A DNA stretch of 64,000 nucleotides from Thioalkalivibrio sp. ALJ12 (GTDB taxonomy: Bacteria; Pseudomonadota; Gammaproteobacteria; Ectothiorhodospirales; Ectothiorhodospiraceae), in the NCBI RefSeq assembly GCF_000378305.1, contig NZ_KB899538.1, forward strand, positions 1,458,001 through 1,522,000, read 5' to 3'. Positions 8,887-16,059 of this stretch are shown piece after piece. The notes below the pieces were generated by a model. The model did not search any database, had not been told where the DNA came from, and saw only the letters and a list, made by a program, of their open reading frames with translations. The first letter of the stretch is position 1; each line of letters starts with the position of its first letter. The translations under genes and the position numbers were made by a program.

Positions 8887-9606
8887 TCAATGACCGGAAG
8901 CGACATTTACTGACCGATGCCCTGCGCCCTCAGGCCGGGAAAACCGGAAGGTCACGTGCTCGCGATGGATCAGGAATTGTCCAGTCGCGTGCATCCACAG
9001 TTGTTCGCGCACCGTGGCATCCATCCACTCGAATAGCTCCTGTAGTGCCAGGGCGGTCGTGCCGCGGTCCGGATAACGCAGGCCAAGCCCCTCCCAGTAG
9101 TGCCGGGCATCTTCCGCTCGTTTCCAGCCTTCGCGGACGAACCCGGCGGTCAGCAGGGCGCGCAGGGCCCCGTCACCCAGCTTGTCGCGAAGCTCGTTCA
9201 GGAGGAGGCCGGGGTCCCCGACGCTCTCGGGGGAGACGTTGAGCGAGGCCGGCAGGAGCTCGACCCAGTCATCGTGCTGGCTAAGCCCCGGGATCAGATC
9301 TTCGTCGACCATCTGCTGATAGTCCGGGACGGGGTCAGAGTGGGTTCGCAGGGAGAGCTGGATCAGGGCCGCGGCCTCGTCGACGTAACCGGACAGACTG
9401 AAACCGCACAGGAGATGGTCGACGATGTCATGGACAAACACCGAGGTCGGAATGCGATCCCCGCAATAGGGAGTTGCGGCAATCACGTCGGCGCCCAGCC
9501 CGGCGACGTCCAGCTTCCAGCCGCGGGCGCCGAAGCCGTCCTGCCAGCTGTCCTCGTAGCGAACCGGAATCGTGACCGCCTGCGCGTTGATAACCGGGAT
9601 GGACAT
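8887..9606 (-). CDS. Hypothetical protein, possible metal-binding HDxxDH motif
   Basis: A 239-residue soluble protein I cannot assign to a family. The notable element is VHDIVDHLLCGFSLSGYVDE at about residues 78-97. Its spaced His, Asp, His and Glu resemble the metal-binding HDxxH...E arrangement of COQ4-type proteins, but the rest does not obviously match. It is acidic with several Trp and no signal peptide. It is divergent from a TetR regulator across 62 bases that contain a palindrome, so it is a likely target of that repressor. Confidence 0.65.
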   Translation of the reverse strand: MSIPVINAQAVTIPVRYEDSWQDGFGARGWKLDVAGLGADVIAATPYCGDRIPTSVFVHDIVDHLLCGFSLSGYVDEAAALIQLSLRTHSDPVPDYQQMVDEDLIPGLSQHDDWVELLPASLNVSPESVGDPGLLLNELRDKLGDGALRALLTAGFVREGWKRAEDARHYWEGLGLRYPDRGTTALALQELFEWMDATVREQLWMHATGQFLIHREHVTFRFSRPEGAGHRSVNVASGH

Positions 9607-9644
9607 GGTGGCCTCGCTAGATATCCGATGCTTTCCAATTTACC

Positions 9645-9652
9645 GACCGGTC
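9645..9652. promoter_or_regulatory. Palindromic candidate operator for the TetR regulator
   Basis: GACCGGTC is a perfect 8-base palindrome in the 62-base gap between the divergent hypothetical gene and tetR. It lies within the wider context ACCGACCGGTCAAC, the kind of core many TetR proteins bind. Binding is inferred from position and symmetry only. Confidence 0.4.
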
Positions 9653-9668
9653 AACTATTCTTCAATGT

Positions 9669-10307
9669 ATGGCCGATGCATTCACCCCAACCCGGACACG
9701 CGACGCCCTGATCGCCGCCGCACGGTCGCTGATCCTTGGCCGCAGCTACGGCGCCGTCGGCGTGGCCGAGATCTGTGCGCACGCTGGCGTGAAGAAGGGC
9801 AGCCTTTATCACTTTTTTCCCGGCAAGGACGCCCTGGTACTGGAGATGCTCGAGACGCTTTATCGCGAGCTCGAACGCGAGGTACTGCGGCCGTCGCTGG
9901 AATGCGACCTGCCTCTGCGCGACCGCCTCGGGCGGTTTGTTGATCGCCTGTATCAGTTCGAGATCCGCGCCCAGGGGGAGGTCGGGGAGCTCCCCGGCTG
10001 CCCGTTCGGGAACCTGGCGCTGGAGCTGGCGAACTGGAATTCGGCGGTTCGAGAGGCCGTGGCCGCGCACCTGGAGGCTCTGCGCGGCCATTTCCAGCGA
10101 GCGATCGAGACCGCCGCGCAGCGCGGTGAACTCCCGCAGGCGTCGGATAGTGCCCGTCTGTCGGAACAGTGGCTGGCGCAGGTCGAGGGTGTGCTGCTGC
10201 TGGCCAAGGCGCGGCAGGACGCGGATACGGTCCTGCATCTGTTGCCGGCACTGGAAACCCTGCTGCCGGCCAGGCCCGCCGACGACGAAGAGCGAGGGAA
10301 CCATTGA
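9669..10307 (+). CDS. TetR/AcrR-family transcriptional regulator
   Basis: A 212-residue protein. Residues about 8-55 form the TetR helix-turn-helix: TRDALIAAARSLILGRSYGA, then VAEICAHAGVKKGSLYHFF, which contains the family-typical KGSLYHFF recognition element. The helical C-terminal half is the ligand-binding and dimer domain (TetR_C). The ligand is unknown. It is followed 21 bases later by an AhpD-like gene and sits divergent from a hypothetical gene, so it probably represses one or both. Confidence 0.9.
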   Translation: MADAFTPTRTRDALIAAARSLILGRSYGAVGVAEICAHAGVKKGSLYHFFPGKDALVLEMLETLYRELEREVLRPSLECDLPLRDRLGRFVDRLYQFEIRAQGEVGELPGCPFGNLALELANWNSAVREAVAAHLEALRGHFQRAIETAAQRGELPQASDSARLSEQWLAQVEGVLLLAKARQDADTVLHLLPALETLLPARPADDEERGNH

Positions 10308-10328
10308 TCCGTGGTTCCCTGGAGGTAT

Positions 10329-10880
10329 ATGACGATGGAATTTCCACTGAGAACACCCGGCAGCGCGCCGGAGGCCTTCGAGCGATCCGGGAAGGTGCTG
10401 GGGCTGGTGCCGAATTTGATTCGCGTGATGGCCAGCAGCCCGGCGGCGGCCTCGGCCTACCTGGACCTGACCGAGCGGTTGAGCCAGAGCAGCCTGTCCC
10501 CCGAGGAACAGAGCGTTGCGCTACTCACGATCAGTCGGTTCCACGAATGTCATTACTGCATGGCCGCGCACTCCATGACGGGACGGATGGCGGGTCTGCC
10601 CGATGCAGTCGTCGACGCGCTGCGGGAGGACCAACCTGTGCCCGACCAGCGGCTCGAGGCCCTGCGCCGGTTCGTGGTGGCGGTACTCGAGCATCGCGGC
10701 GCGGTCCCCGATGCCGAACTCGAGGCGTTTCGCCGGGCGGGGTTCGACGAGGCGGCGATCCTGGATGTGATCCTCGCGGTCGCGCTGAAGACCCTCTCGA
10801 ACTACACCAACCACCTGGCCGCCACGCCACTGGATGACGTGATGCAGGACGAGCACTGGGAGGCGCCTGCGGGTCGCTGA
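10329..10880 (+). CDS. Carboxymuconolactone decarboxylase/AhpD-like protein
   Basis: A 183-residue protein. The key motif ECHYCMAAHS (CxxC followed by His) near residue 75 is the redox and proton-relay signature of the AhpD/CMD family, and the surrounding helices fit. Members act as thiol peroxidase partners or decarboxylases. The intact CxxC favours a peroxidase or reductase role. Start: GGAGG at 10321-10325 is only 3 bases from the ATG at 10329 and 9 bases from the ATG at 10335, so the true start may be two codons later. Probably co-transcribed with the preceding tetR. Confidence 0.82.
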   Translation: MTMEFPLRTPGSAPEAFERSGKVLGLVPNLIRVMASSPAAASAYLDLTERLSQSSLSPEEQSVALLTISRFHECHYCMAAHSMTGRMAGLPDAVVDALREDQPVPDQRLEALRRFVVAVLEHRGAVPDAELEAFRRAGFDEAAILDVILAVALKTLSNYTNHLAATPLDDVMQDEHWEAPAGR

Positions 10881-10900
10881 AAGCCCGGTACCGCGGTGTT

Positions 10901-11836
10901 TCAGTGCGCGCGAGTCAGGCGCGAGAACAGGCGCCGGATACGCCCGGGGCCGTACCCGTGGACGCGCTTGAAGGCCTTGCGAAAGGCCGGCTCCGAGCCA
11001 TAGCCGACCTGTTCCATCACGCTGGCCACCGATGCCCTCGGATCGCGCAGCAGCCGTTCGGCCAGGACCATGCGCCACTGGGTCAGGTAGTCGATGGGGG
11101 CCTGCCCGACCAGCTCGCTGAAACGCGCGGCGAAACTCGTTCGCGACATCGCGGCCTCCTGCGCCAAGCCCTCGACCGTCCAGTTCTCCTCGGGCCGTGC
11201 GTGCAGCGCATCGAGGGCACGGCGGATACGGTCGTCCGCGAGGGCCGCGATCAGACACTGTTCTGGATGCTCCTGGTAATGGCAGACGTAGTGGCGCACC
11301 GTCATTACGAACAGGGTATCCGCCAGACGATCGAGTACCGGCCGATAGCCGGCGGACTGCTCTGACAGTTCCAGGCGCATCAGATCGGCCAGCCGCGCCA
11401 GCCGCTCGCCGCTCTCGGCGTGGCGCACGATCACGCGGTCGGGCAGGGCCGCCAGGATCGGATTCCGGCGCCCGGAATCGAATTCGAAGTGACCGCATAA
11501 CAGCTGTGTCGAGCCGGGTTCGGGGTCGGACGGGTCCAGCAGATTCAGGTGATTGTCCCGGTCCTCGAATGAAGGCTCGCTCGCCAGCAGGTGCCAGTCG
11601 TCGTGGGGCAGGAGCAGCATGTCGCCCGCATCCAGCCACAGTGGCTCGCAGTCCTCCATGTGCAGGTAACAGCCCCCTTCGCTGATCAGGTGAAAGCTCG
11701 CATGCCCGGAACCGGTGGTGCTGAGCTGCCACTGGCCGCACAGACGGGGGTTGGTGTCGATCCGTGCGCGCAGGTTGTAGGCCGAGAGGACGGACGACAG
11801 CGTGTCCTCGCGCGGCATGATCCGGCTCATGTCCAT
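10901..11836 (-). CDS. AraC-family regulator with N-terminal cupin domain
   Basis: A 311-residue protein. The start at 11836 was chosen because AGGAG lies 10 bases upstream. An ATG 45 bases further out (11881) lacks a ribosome site. The N-terminal half reads as a Cupin_6-type sensor (ISEGGCYLHM, LDAGDMLLLPHDDWHLL). The C-terminus has two helix-turn-helix units (EGLAQEAAMSRTSFAARF and the AraC signature VMEQVGYGSEPAFRKAFKR). It is divergent from hvfX across 167 bases and convergent with the CMD gene, so it is a candidate regulator of the hvf genes, though proximity is the only evidence. Confidence 0.88.
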   Translation of the reverse strand: MDMSRIMPREDTLSSVLSAYNLRARIDTNPRLCGQWQLSTTGSGHASFHLISEGGCYLHMEDCEPLWLDAGDMLLLPHDDWHLLASEPSFEDRDNHLNLLDPSDPEPGSTQLLCGHFEFDSGRRNPILAALPDRVIVRHAESGERLARLADLMRLELSEQSAGYRPVLDRLADTLFVMTVRHYVCHYQEHPEQCLIAALADDRIRRALDALHARPEENWTVEGLAQEAAMSRTSFAARFSELVGQAPIDYLTQWRMVLAERLLRDPRASVASVMEQVGYGSEPAFRKAFKRVHGYGPGRIRRLFSRLTRAH

Positions 11837-11910
11837 GAGGGGTTCGCTCCTGTCGAGGAAACGCTGATCAATGTACGGCATCGCAGGCGTCTTGGCTCCG
11901 CCCCGGACGA

Positions 11911-11952
11911 TCGGACATAAATGCCGGCGCGACGGTTCTCACGATTGTCCGA
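11911..11952. promoter_or_regulatory. Inverted repeat between araC-type gene and hvfX
   Basis: TCGGACA (11911-11917) and TGTCCGA (11946-11952) are perfect 7-base inverted copies with centres 35 bases apart, in the divergent promoter region. This spacing would place both half-sites on roughly the same helix face. It is a candidate operator, not a demonstrated one. Confidence 0.35.
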
Positions 11953-12003
11953 AGGGCTGGCTAGGCTTTAAGTCAGTTCAACGGAAGAATCGAGGACGAG
12001 GCG

Positions 12004-12627
12004 ATGAACGCTATGGCGTTGCGGGCGGGCATCCGATTCCAGCGGTGGCTGGACATGACGCGCGGAGCGGATTTTCTGGCGCCGCTGCTGATTCGCCTGT
12101 ATCTCGCGCCGGTGTTCTGGATGGCCGGCACCAACAAGCTCGACGGCTTCCTGCCGAAAGAAAGCGTGGTGATGTGGTTTGGCAACCCGGACTGGGGGCT
12201 GGGGATGCCGTTTCCGTACCTGATGGTGCTGCTGGCCGCCTATGCCGAGGTCCTGGGTGCGATCGCCCTGCTGCTGGGTATTGCCGCGCGCTGGTTCTCC
12301 ATTCCCCTGATGGTCACGATGATCGTCGCGGCGGTCACGGCCCATCTGGAGAACGGATGGCAGCGCATCTCCGACCCGATGATGTGCCTGTTCAACTGCT
12401 CGGGAGTGGAAGCGGCCCAGGAACGGCTGAGCCGCGCGCGTTCCATCCTGCGGGAGCACGGCAACTGGGACTGGCTGACCGAGTACGGGAGCTTCGCGAT
12501 CGTGAACAGCGGAATCGAGATGGCCGCGACGTACTTCATCATGCTGCTGATGATCTTCTTCTGGGGCGCCGGCCGCTACCTGAGCATCGATTTCTACATC
12601 CGCAGGAGGATGATGGACAGGGGATAG
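12004..12627 (+). CDS. DoxX-family membrane protein of Hvf-type RiPP locus (HvfX-like)
   Basis: A 207-residue protein with about four membrane segments (for example LLIRLYLAPVFWMAGTNKL, MVLLAAYAEVLGAIALLLG, MVTMIVAAVTAHL and FIMLLMIFFWGAGRYL). These fit the DoxX family, with the characteristic N-terminal RLYLAPVF...KL element. A long loop between TM3 and TM4 carries two Cys (MMCLFNCSG). It is the first gene of the locus and is followed by the Cys-repeat precursor, DUF692 oxidase and DUF2063 genes, the partner set of the Haemophilus hvf system, where the DoxX protein is the fourth component of unknown role. Confidence 0.82.
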   Translation: MNAMALRAGIRFQRWLDMTRGADFLAPLLIRLYLAPVFWMAGTNKLDGFLPKESVVMWFGNPDWGLGMPFPYLMVLLAAYAEVLGAIALLLGIAARWFSIPLMVTMIVAAVTAHLENGWQRISDPMMCLFNCSGVEAAQERLSRARSILREHGNWDWLTEYGSFAIVNSGIEMAATYFIMLLMIFFWGAGRYLSIDFYIRRRMMDRG

Positions 12628-12657
12628 CCAGGAGGATGGAGGACAGGGGATCGCCAA
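12604..12657 (+). repeat. Imperfect tandem duplication at hvfX stop codon
   Basis: Two adjacent copies of about 26 bases (near 12604-12629 and 12630-12656) share AGGAGGATG, GACAGGGGAT and CGCCA/AGCCA blocks. The first copy contains the hvfX stop; the second lies in the intergenic region. Each copy contains an AGGAGG. Confidence 0.75.
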
Positions 12658-12704
12658 TGGAGCTGTGCAAAACAGCAACCATTGGCAAGGCGGGCATTTT
12701 GCCC
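12653..12704 (+). promoter_or_regulatory. Structured leader between hvfX and hvfA: two hairpins
   Basis: Hairpin 1 pairs GCCAATGG (12653-12660) with CCATTGGC (12679-12686). It continues inward as GCTGT/ACAGC around a GCAAA loop, giving a 13-pair stem with a small bulge. Hairpin 2 pairs GGGC (12692-12695) with GCCC (12701-12704). No T-run follows, so this is not a classical terminator. It may process or stabilise the mRNA so that the precursor is made in excess of HvfX, or respond to a signal. Confidence 0.5.
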
Positions 12705-12733
12705 CTAACGTTAAGCGACGAAGGAGTTGCATC

Positions 12734-13030
12734 ATGAAACAAGAACTGTTCTCGAAAAAGACCCTGGCCGGCGTGGTGGGTACCGCCGCGATCGGCCTGG
12801 CCATGGGTTCCAGCCCGGCCTTCGCCGCGGTGGATCTGAACCACGGGTATCAGCAGGGATCTTCAGCCCCTCACATGCTGGCCCAGGGTTCCTGTGGTGA
12901 AGGCACCTGCGGTGGCGCCGATAGCGAGCCCAAGGACTCCGAAGGTTCCTGTGGCGAGGGTAGCTGTGGCGCCAACGGGGAAGAAAAGGACTCGGAAGGT
13001 TCCTGTGGCGAGGGGACCTGTGGCGGCTGA
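12734..13030 (+). CDS. HvfA-like RiPP precursor with EG[ST]CG repeats
   Basis: A 98-residue precursor with a strong Shine-Dalgarno (AAGGAG, 12721-12726). Residues 1-31 are a signal peptide ending in AFA. The core from residue 51 has six G[ST]CG units with Cys at 54, 59, 73, 78, 91 and 96, in three pairs five residues apart, separated by acidic Lys/Asp/Glu/Ser spacers. Five units carry a preceding Glu, giving EG[ST]CG. In the Haemophilus HvfA family the equivalent EGKCG Cys are converted by the DUF692 enzyme to copper-binding oxazolone-thioamide groups. By analogy this should be a secreted, modified copper-binding peptide. The Lys to Ser/Thr change is the oddity. Confidence 0.85.
   Translation: MKQELFSKKTLAGVVGTAAIGLAMGSSPAFAAVDLNHGYQQGSSAPHMLAQGSCGEGTCGGADSEPKDSEGSCGEGSCGANGEEKDSEGSCGEGTCGG
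12887..13027 (+). repeat. Coding repeat: three paired G[ST]CG modules in hvfA
   Basis: Three modules of about ten residues (G-S-C-G-E-G-[ST]-C-G-[GA]) are spaced by 8-13 residues. The DNA of modules 2 and 3 is nearly identical (GAAGGTTCCTGTGGCGAGGG). Module 1 differs at synonymous sites. This indicates a recent duplication of the second pair. Confidence 0.8.
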
Positions 13031-13904
13031 AGCCATCCAGCCCGTACGCCCGGCCCGCGTACGCGGTGCCGGGCTCGGCCTGCGGCGGGCACTACTGGAG
13101 CCGCTGGCCGCGGCACCCGAGTCGCTGGAGCGGCTCGGGTTTTTCGAGGCTGCGCCGGAGAACTGGATGCACCTTGGCGGGCGCCTGGGCCGTACTTTCC
13201 GCGAATATACCGAGGCCCACCCGTTCGTCTGTCACGGGCTTTCCCTGGACATCGGCGGGCCACGACCCCTGGACATGGACTTTCTGGCCGATCTGCGCCG
13301 GTTCCTCGATACGCATGACATCGAGGACTACACCGAACACCTCTCGGCCTGCGGGGACGAAAAGGGTCACCTCTACGACCTGATGCCGATCCCGTTTACC
13401 GAAGAAGCCGTGCGGCATGTGGCCCGTCGCGTGCTCCAGGTACAGGAGACGATCGGCCGGCGCATGGCACTGGAGAATGTTTCCTACTACACCCCGGTCG
13501 GGGCCCGGATGAGCGAGCTGGAGTTCCTCCGGGCGGTGCTGGACGAAGCCGACTGCGAGCTGTTGCTGGATGTGAACAACATCTACGTGAACAGCATCAA
13601 CCACGGCTATGACCCGGTCGAGTTCCTCGATGGTCTGCCGCTGGAGCGCGTGCGCTACATCCACATCGCCGGCCACGAGGAAGAAGCGCCGGATCTGCGC
13701 GTGGACACACATGGCCAGCCGGTCTGCGGGGACGTATGGGATCTGCTGGAGGCGACCTACGAACGGATCGGCCCGGTGCCGACCTTGCTGGAGCGGGACT
13801 TCAACTTCCCGGCGCTGGAGGTCTTGCTGGAGGAAACGGACCGCATCCGCGCACTTCAGGTCACCGCGGCCGGGAAGCGCGCATCCCTGCAGGCCCATGG
13901 CTGA
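13020..13904 (+). CDS. hvfB: DUF692/MNIO multinuclear iron oxidase, HvfB-like
   Basis: A 294-residue TIM-barrel enzyme from the GTG at 13020, overlapping the last codons of hvfA by 11 bases. AGGGG at 13011-13015, inside the final repeat, is the only ribosome site. Family landmarks are GAGLGLRR (16-23), PENWM (46-50), [11 protein letters not shown] (71-81), [38 protein letters not shown] and [10 protein letters not shown], which carry the His, Glu, Asp and Asn ligands of the iron cluster. DUF692 enzymes oxidise precursor Cys. Here they would install oxazolone-thioamide groups in the HvfA-like peptide, in the cytoplasm before export. Confidence 0.9.
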   Translation: MAAEAIQPVRPARVRGAGLGLRRALLEPLAAAPESLERLGFFEAAPENWMHLGGRLGRTFREYTEAHPFVCHGLSLDIGGPRPLDMDFLADLRRFLDTHDIEDYTEHLSACGDEKGHLYDLMPIPFTEEAVRHVARRVLQVQETIGRRMALENVSYYTPVGARMSELEFLRAVLDEADCELLLDVNNIYVNSINHGYDPVEFLDGLPLERVRYIHIAGHEEEAPDLRVDTHGQPVCGDVWDLLEATYERIGPVPTLLERDFNFPALEVLLEETDRIRALQVTAAGKRASLQAHG

Positions 13905-14658
13905 ACCCGATTTTCAGGAGTTGCAGCAGGTCCTCGCCCGGCACCTGCGCGACCCGGAGCGCCACCCGCCCCCGGAGGGTATCGAGGACCGCCGGCTGGC
14001 GATCTACCGGCGCCTGTTTATCAATAACATTCGTAATCTGCTCGGGCGCGGGTTCCCGGTCATCCGGCGGATCTTCGGGGAGGAGGCGTGGGCAGCGCTG
14101 GTGCGCGATTTCTATCGCGACCATGGCTGTCATACGCCGTATTTCCCGCGGCTGGCGGAGGAATTCGTCCAGTACCTGGCCGAGGAGCGGAGGCTGCTTC
14201 CGGGCGACTGGCCGTTTCTGGCCGAGCTGGCGCACTACGAACGGGTCGAGACGGAGCTCGTCTACAGCGATGCGCAGCCCTCGGGCGACGTGGATCCGCA
14301 GGGCGATCTGCTGACGGGGGTCCCGGTGTTTTCGTCCGCCGCGCGACTGCTGGCTTACGAGTTCCCGGTGCATCGGATTGGGCCGGACCACTGCCCCCAG
14401 CAGCCGGGTGATGTGCCCACCTACCTGTTGGCCTATCGTGGCGAGGACGAGCGCGTACGCTTTGCCGAGCTGAACCCGCTGGGAGCACGGCTGTTGTGGC
14501 GGGTCTGCGAGGAGCCGGCAGCGGGTGACCAGCAGCTTCGCCGGGTAGCGGAGGATTTTGGCCTCGAGCCCGGTCCCGAGTTATTGGAGAGCGGGCGGCA
14601 ACTGCTGGAACACTATCGGGGCCTGGGGGCGATCGCAGGTGCGCGACCGCTTGATTAG
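13897..14658 (+). CDS. hvfC: DUF2063 partner protein, HvfC-like
   Basis: A 253-residue protein whose ATG at 13897 overlaps the hvfB stop by 8 bases, indicating coupled translation. The N-terminal half ([59 protein letters not shown]) matches the DUF2063 or putative DNA-binding domain found in HvfC/BufC. The C-terminal half is a second domain that ends with a winged-helix-like [20 protein letters not shown]. In characterised systems this protein binds the precursor and the DUF692 enzyme and is needed for modification. Despite the old domain name, a role as a transcription factor is not supported here. Confidence 0.88.
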   Translation: MAEPDFQELQQVLARHLRDPERHPPPEGIEDRRLAIYRRLFINNIRNLLGRGFPVIRRIFGEEAWAALVRDFYRDHGCHTPYFPRLAEEFVQYLAEERRLLPGDWPFLAELAHYERVETELVYSDAQPSGDVDPQGDLLTGVPVFSSAARLLAYEFPVHRIGPDHCPQQPGDVPTYLLAYRGEDERVRFAELNPLGARLLWRVCEEPAAGDQQLRRVAEDFGLEPGPELLESGRQLLEHYRGLGAIAGARPLD

Positions 14659-14963
14659 TGTTCGCTGAGAGAAACATTGATTAATGTACACGCTTGCTGC
14701 TTCGTCCCTTTTGCGTGCGAACAAGGCGCAGTGACTGCCGTGCAGTCATTCTGCACAAGGGAGCCGCAGCGCCGTGTGCGCGCCCGTTTTGGATAACGGC
14801 GGGCGGCCGAGCCCCTGCATTGAATGGCTTGTGGGTTGGCGCCCCAGTTTCCCTGATCCTGCGTTGCACCGCTTGCGGGTAAAACCATTGCCCGTTACAC
14901 GACGCGCGTTGTCTCGGATAACAGTGGGCACCAACGCGGACGTGCGATCAAATCAGCGTCTCC
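14659..14963. other. Structured 305-bp intergenic stretch without a convincing gene
   Basis: This lies between two convergent genes, hvfC and srkA. I see no coding frame with good start context. It contains TGACTGC(14732-14738)/GCAGTCA(14742-14748), overlapping with the mutually exclusive GTGCAG(14740-14745)/CTGCAC(14751-14756). There is also a hairpin CGCCCGTT...AAC..GGGCG near 14781-14805. GGATAACGGCGGGC (14791) recurs as GGATAACAGTGGGC (14916). The density of structure suggests a non-coding RNA, a double terminator or a decayed mobile element. Confidence 0.45.
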
Positions 14964-15989
14964 TTAAAGATCCCAGTAGTCCCTGGCCGCGGCCCCCGGG
15001 CTGTCCAGTTCCAGTGCGGGCTCGTCCAGGGCGGCGGCTTGTTCGCGAAGGGTCAGGATGTGTTCCTCCCAGTAGCGCGGGGTGTAGAACACCGGGAATC
15101 CGTCGACGAACGCGGGATCATCCGCCCGGCGGGCCAGCCAGGCGGCGTGGCGCATGATGCGCAGCGTGCGGAGGGTGCTGATCAGGCCCAGCTCGCGGCG
15201 GTCGAAGCGCATGAACGTCTCGTAACCCTCCAGCAGGTCGCGCAGCTGTGATGCCATCTCCGGTGGCTCCCCGGAGAGGAACATCCAAAGATCCTGCATC
15301 GCGGGCCCATTGCAGGCGTCGTCGAGGTCGACGAAGTGGGGACCGTCGTCGGTCCACAGGATGTTGCCCGGGTGGGTGTCGCCATGCAGCCGCAGCTGCG
15401 GGACGGGGCCCACCGCCTCGGTGTTTCGCTGCATGCGGCTGATCAGGTCCGCGCTGAGGTCGCGATAGACTGACTGCAACTCGGGGGGCAGGTAGCCGGA
15501 GGCGAGCACGTCCTGCCGCGCCTGTTCGCCCAGTGCCACCGGCTCCAGCGTGATGCGTTCGTGGAATGAGGCGCTGAGGCCCACTTCGTGGATTCGCGCA
15601 ATGAACCGCCCGATGCGCTGCAGCGTGTCCGACTGCTCCAGGTCCGGCGTACGCCCGCCGCAGCGCGGATAAACCGCGAAGCGAAAGCCCTGATGATGGT
15701 GCAGGGTTGCCCCGTCGTCTGCGACCAGCGGCGCGACGACGGGGACCTCCCGCGCGGCCAGCTCCTGGCTGAATGCATGCTCCTCGAGGATCGCGCGGTC
15801 GGTCCAGCGGCCGGGCCGGTAGAACTTGGCAATGACCGGCGTCGCATCCTCGATGCCGATCTGATACACCCGGTTCTCGTAGCTGTTCAGGGCAAGCAGG
15901 CGGCCATCGCAGCGCAGGCCGGTGGTTTCCACCGCGTCCAGAATCACGGTGGGTTTGAGGGCATCGTATGGGTGGGGCTGTGTATTCAT
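14964..15989 (-). CDS. srkA: Stress response serine/threonine kinase A
   Basis: A 341-residue aminoglycoside-phosphotransferase-fold kinase matching SrkA (YihE/RdoA): N-terminal PYDALKPTVILDAVE, SYENRVYQIG, the ATP-site Lys in VIAKFYRPGRW, the catalytic loop RLHGDTHPGNILW and the metal-binding FVDLDDACNGPAMQDLWM. It phosphorylates Ser/Thr of target proteins and protects against envelope and oxidative stress in E. coli. Length is close to the E. coli protein. It is divergent from the TVP38 gene and convergent with the hvf operon. Confidence 0.92.
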   Translation of the reverse strand: MNTQPHPYDALKPTVILDAVETTGLRCDGRLLALNSYENRVYQIGIEDATPVIAKFYRPGRWTDRAILEEHAFSQELAAREVPVVAPLVADDGATLHHHQGFRFAVYPRCGGRTPDLEQSDTLQRIGRFIARIHEVGLSASFHERITLEPVALGEQARQDVLASGYLPPELQSVYRDLSADLISRMQRNTEAVGPVPQLRLHGDTHPGNILWTDDGPHFVDLDDACNGPAMQDLWMFLSGEPPEMASQLRDLLEGYETFMRFDRRELGLISTLRTLRIMRHAAWLARRADDPAFVDGFPVFYTPRYWEEHILTLREQAAALDEPALELDSPGAAARDYWDL

Positions 15990-16059
15990 GCGGCCAATGT
16001 ACGCACGCGGGCAGCGTCCGGGTCCAGCGTTTTGACGAATGCGTATCGGGAGAGGGCAG

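Noticed and set aside
12887-13027. Cys-Gly repeats as a metallothionein
   Set aside because: The signal peptide, the conserved EG[ST]CG spacing and the adjoining DUF692/DUF2063 genes fit an HvfA-type RiPP precursor better.
14655-14888. Leftward 77-codon frame after hvfC
   Set aside because: No ribosome site and no recognisable domain. The hairpins and repeats in the same stretch argue for non-coding DNA.
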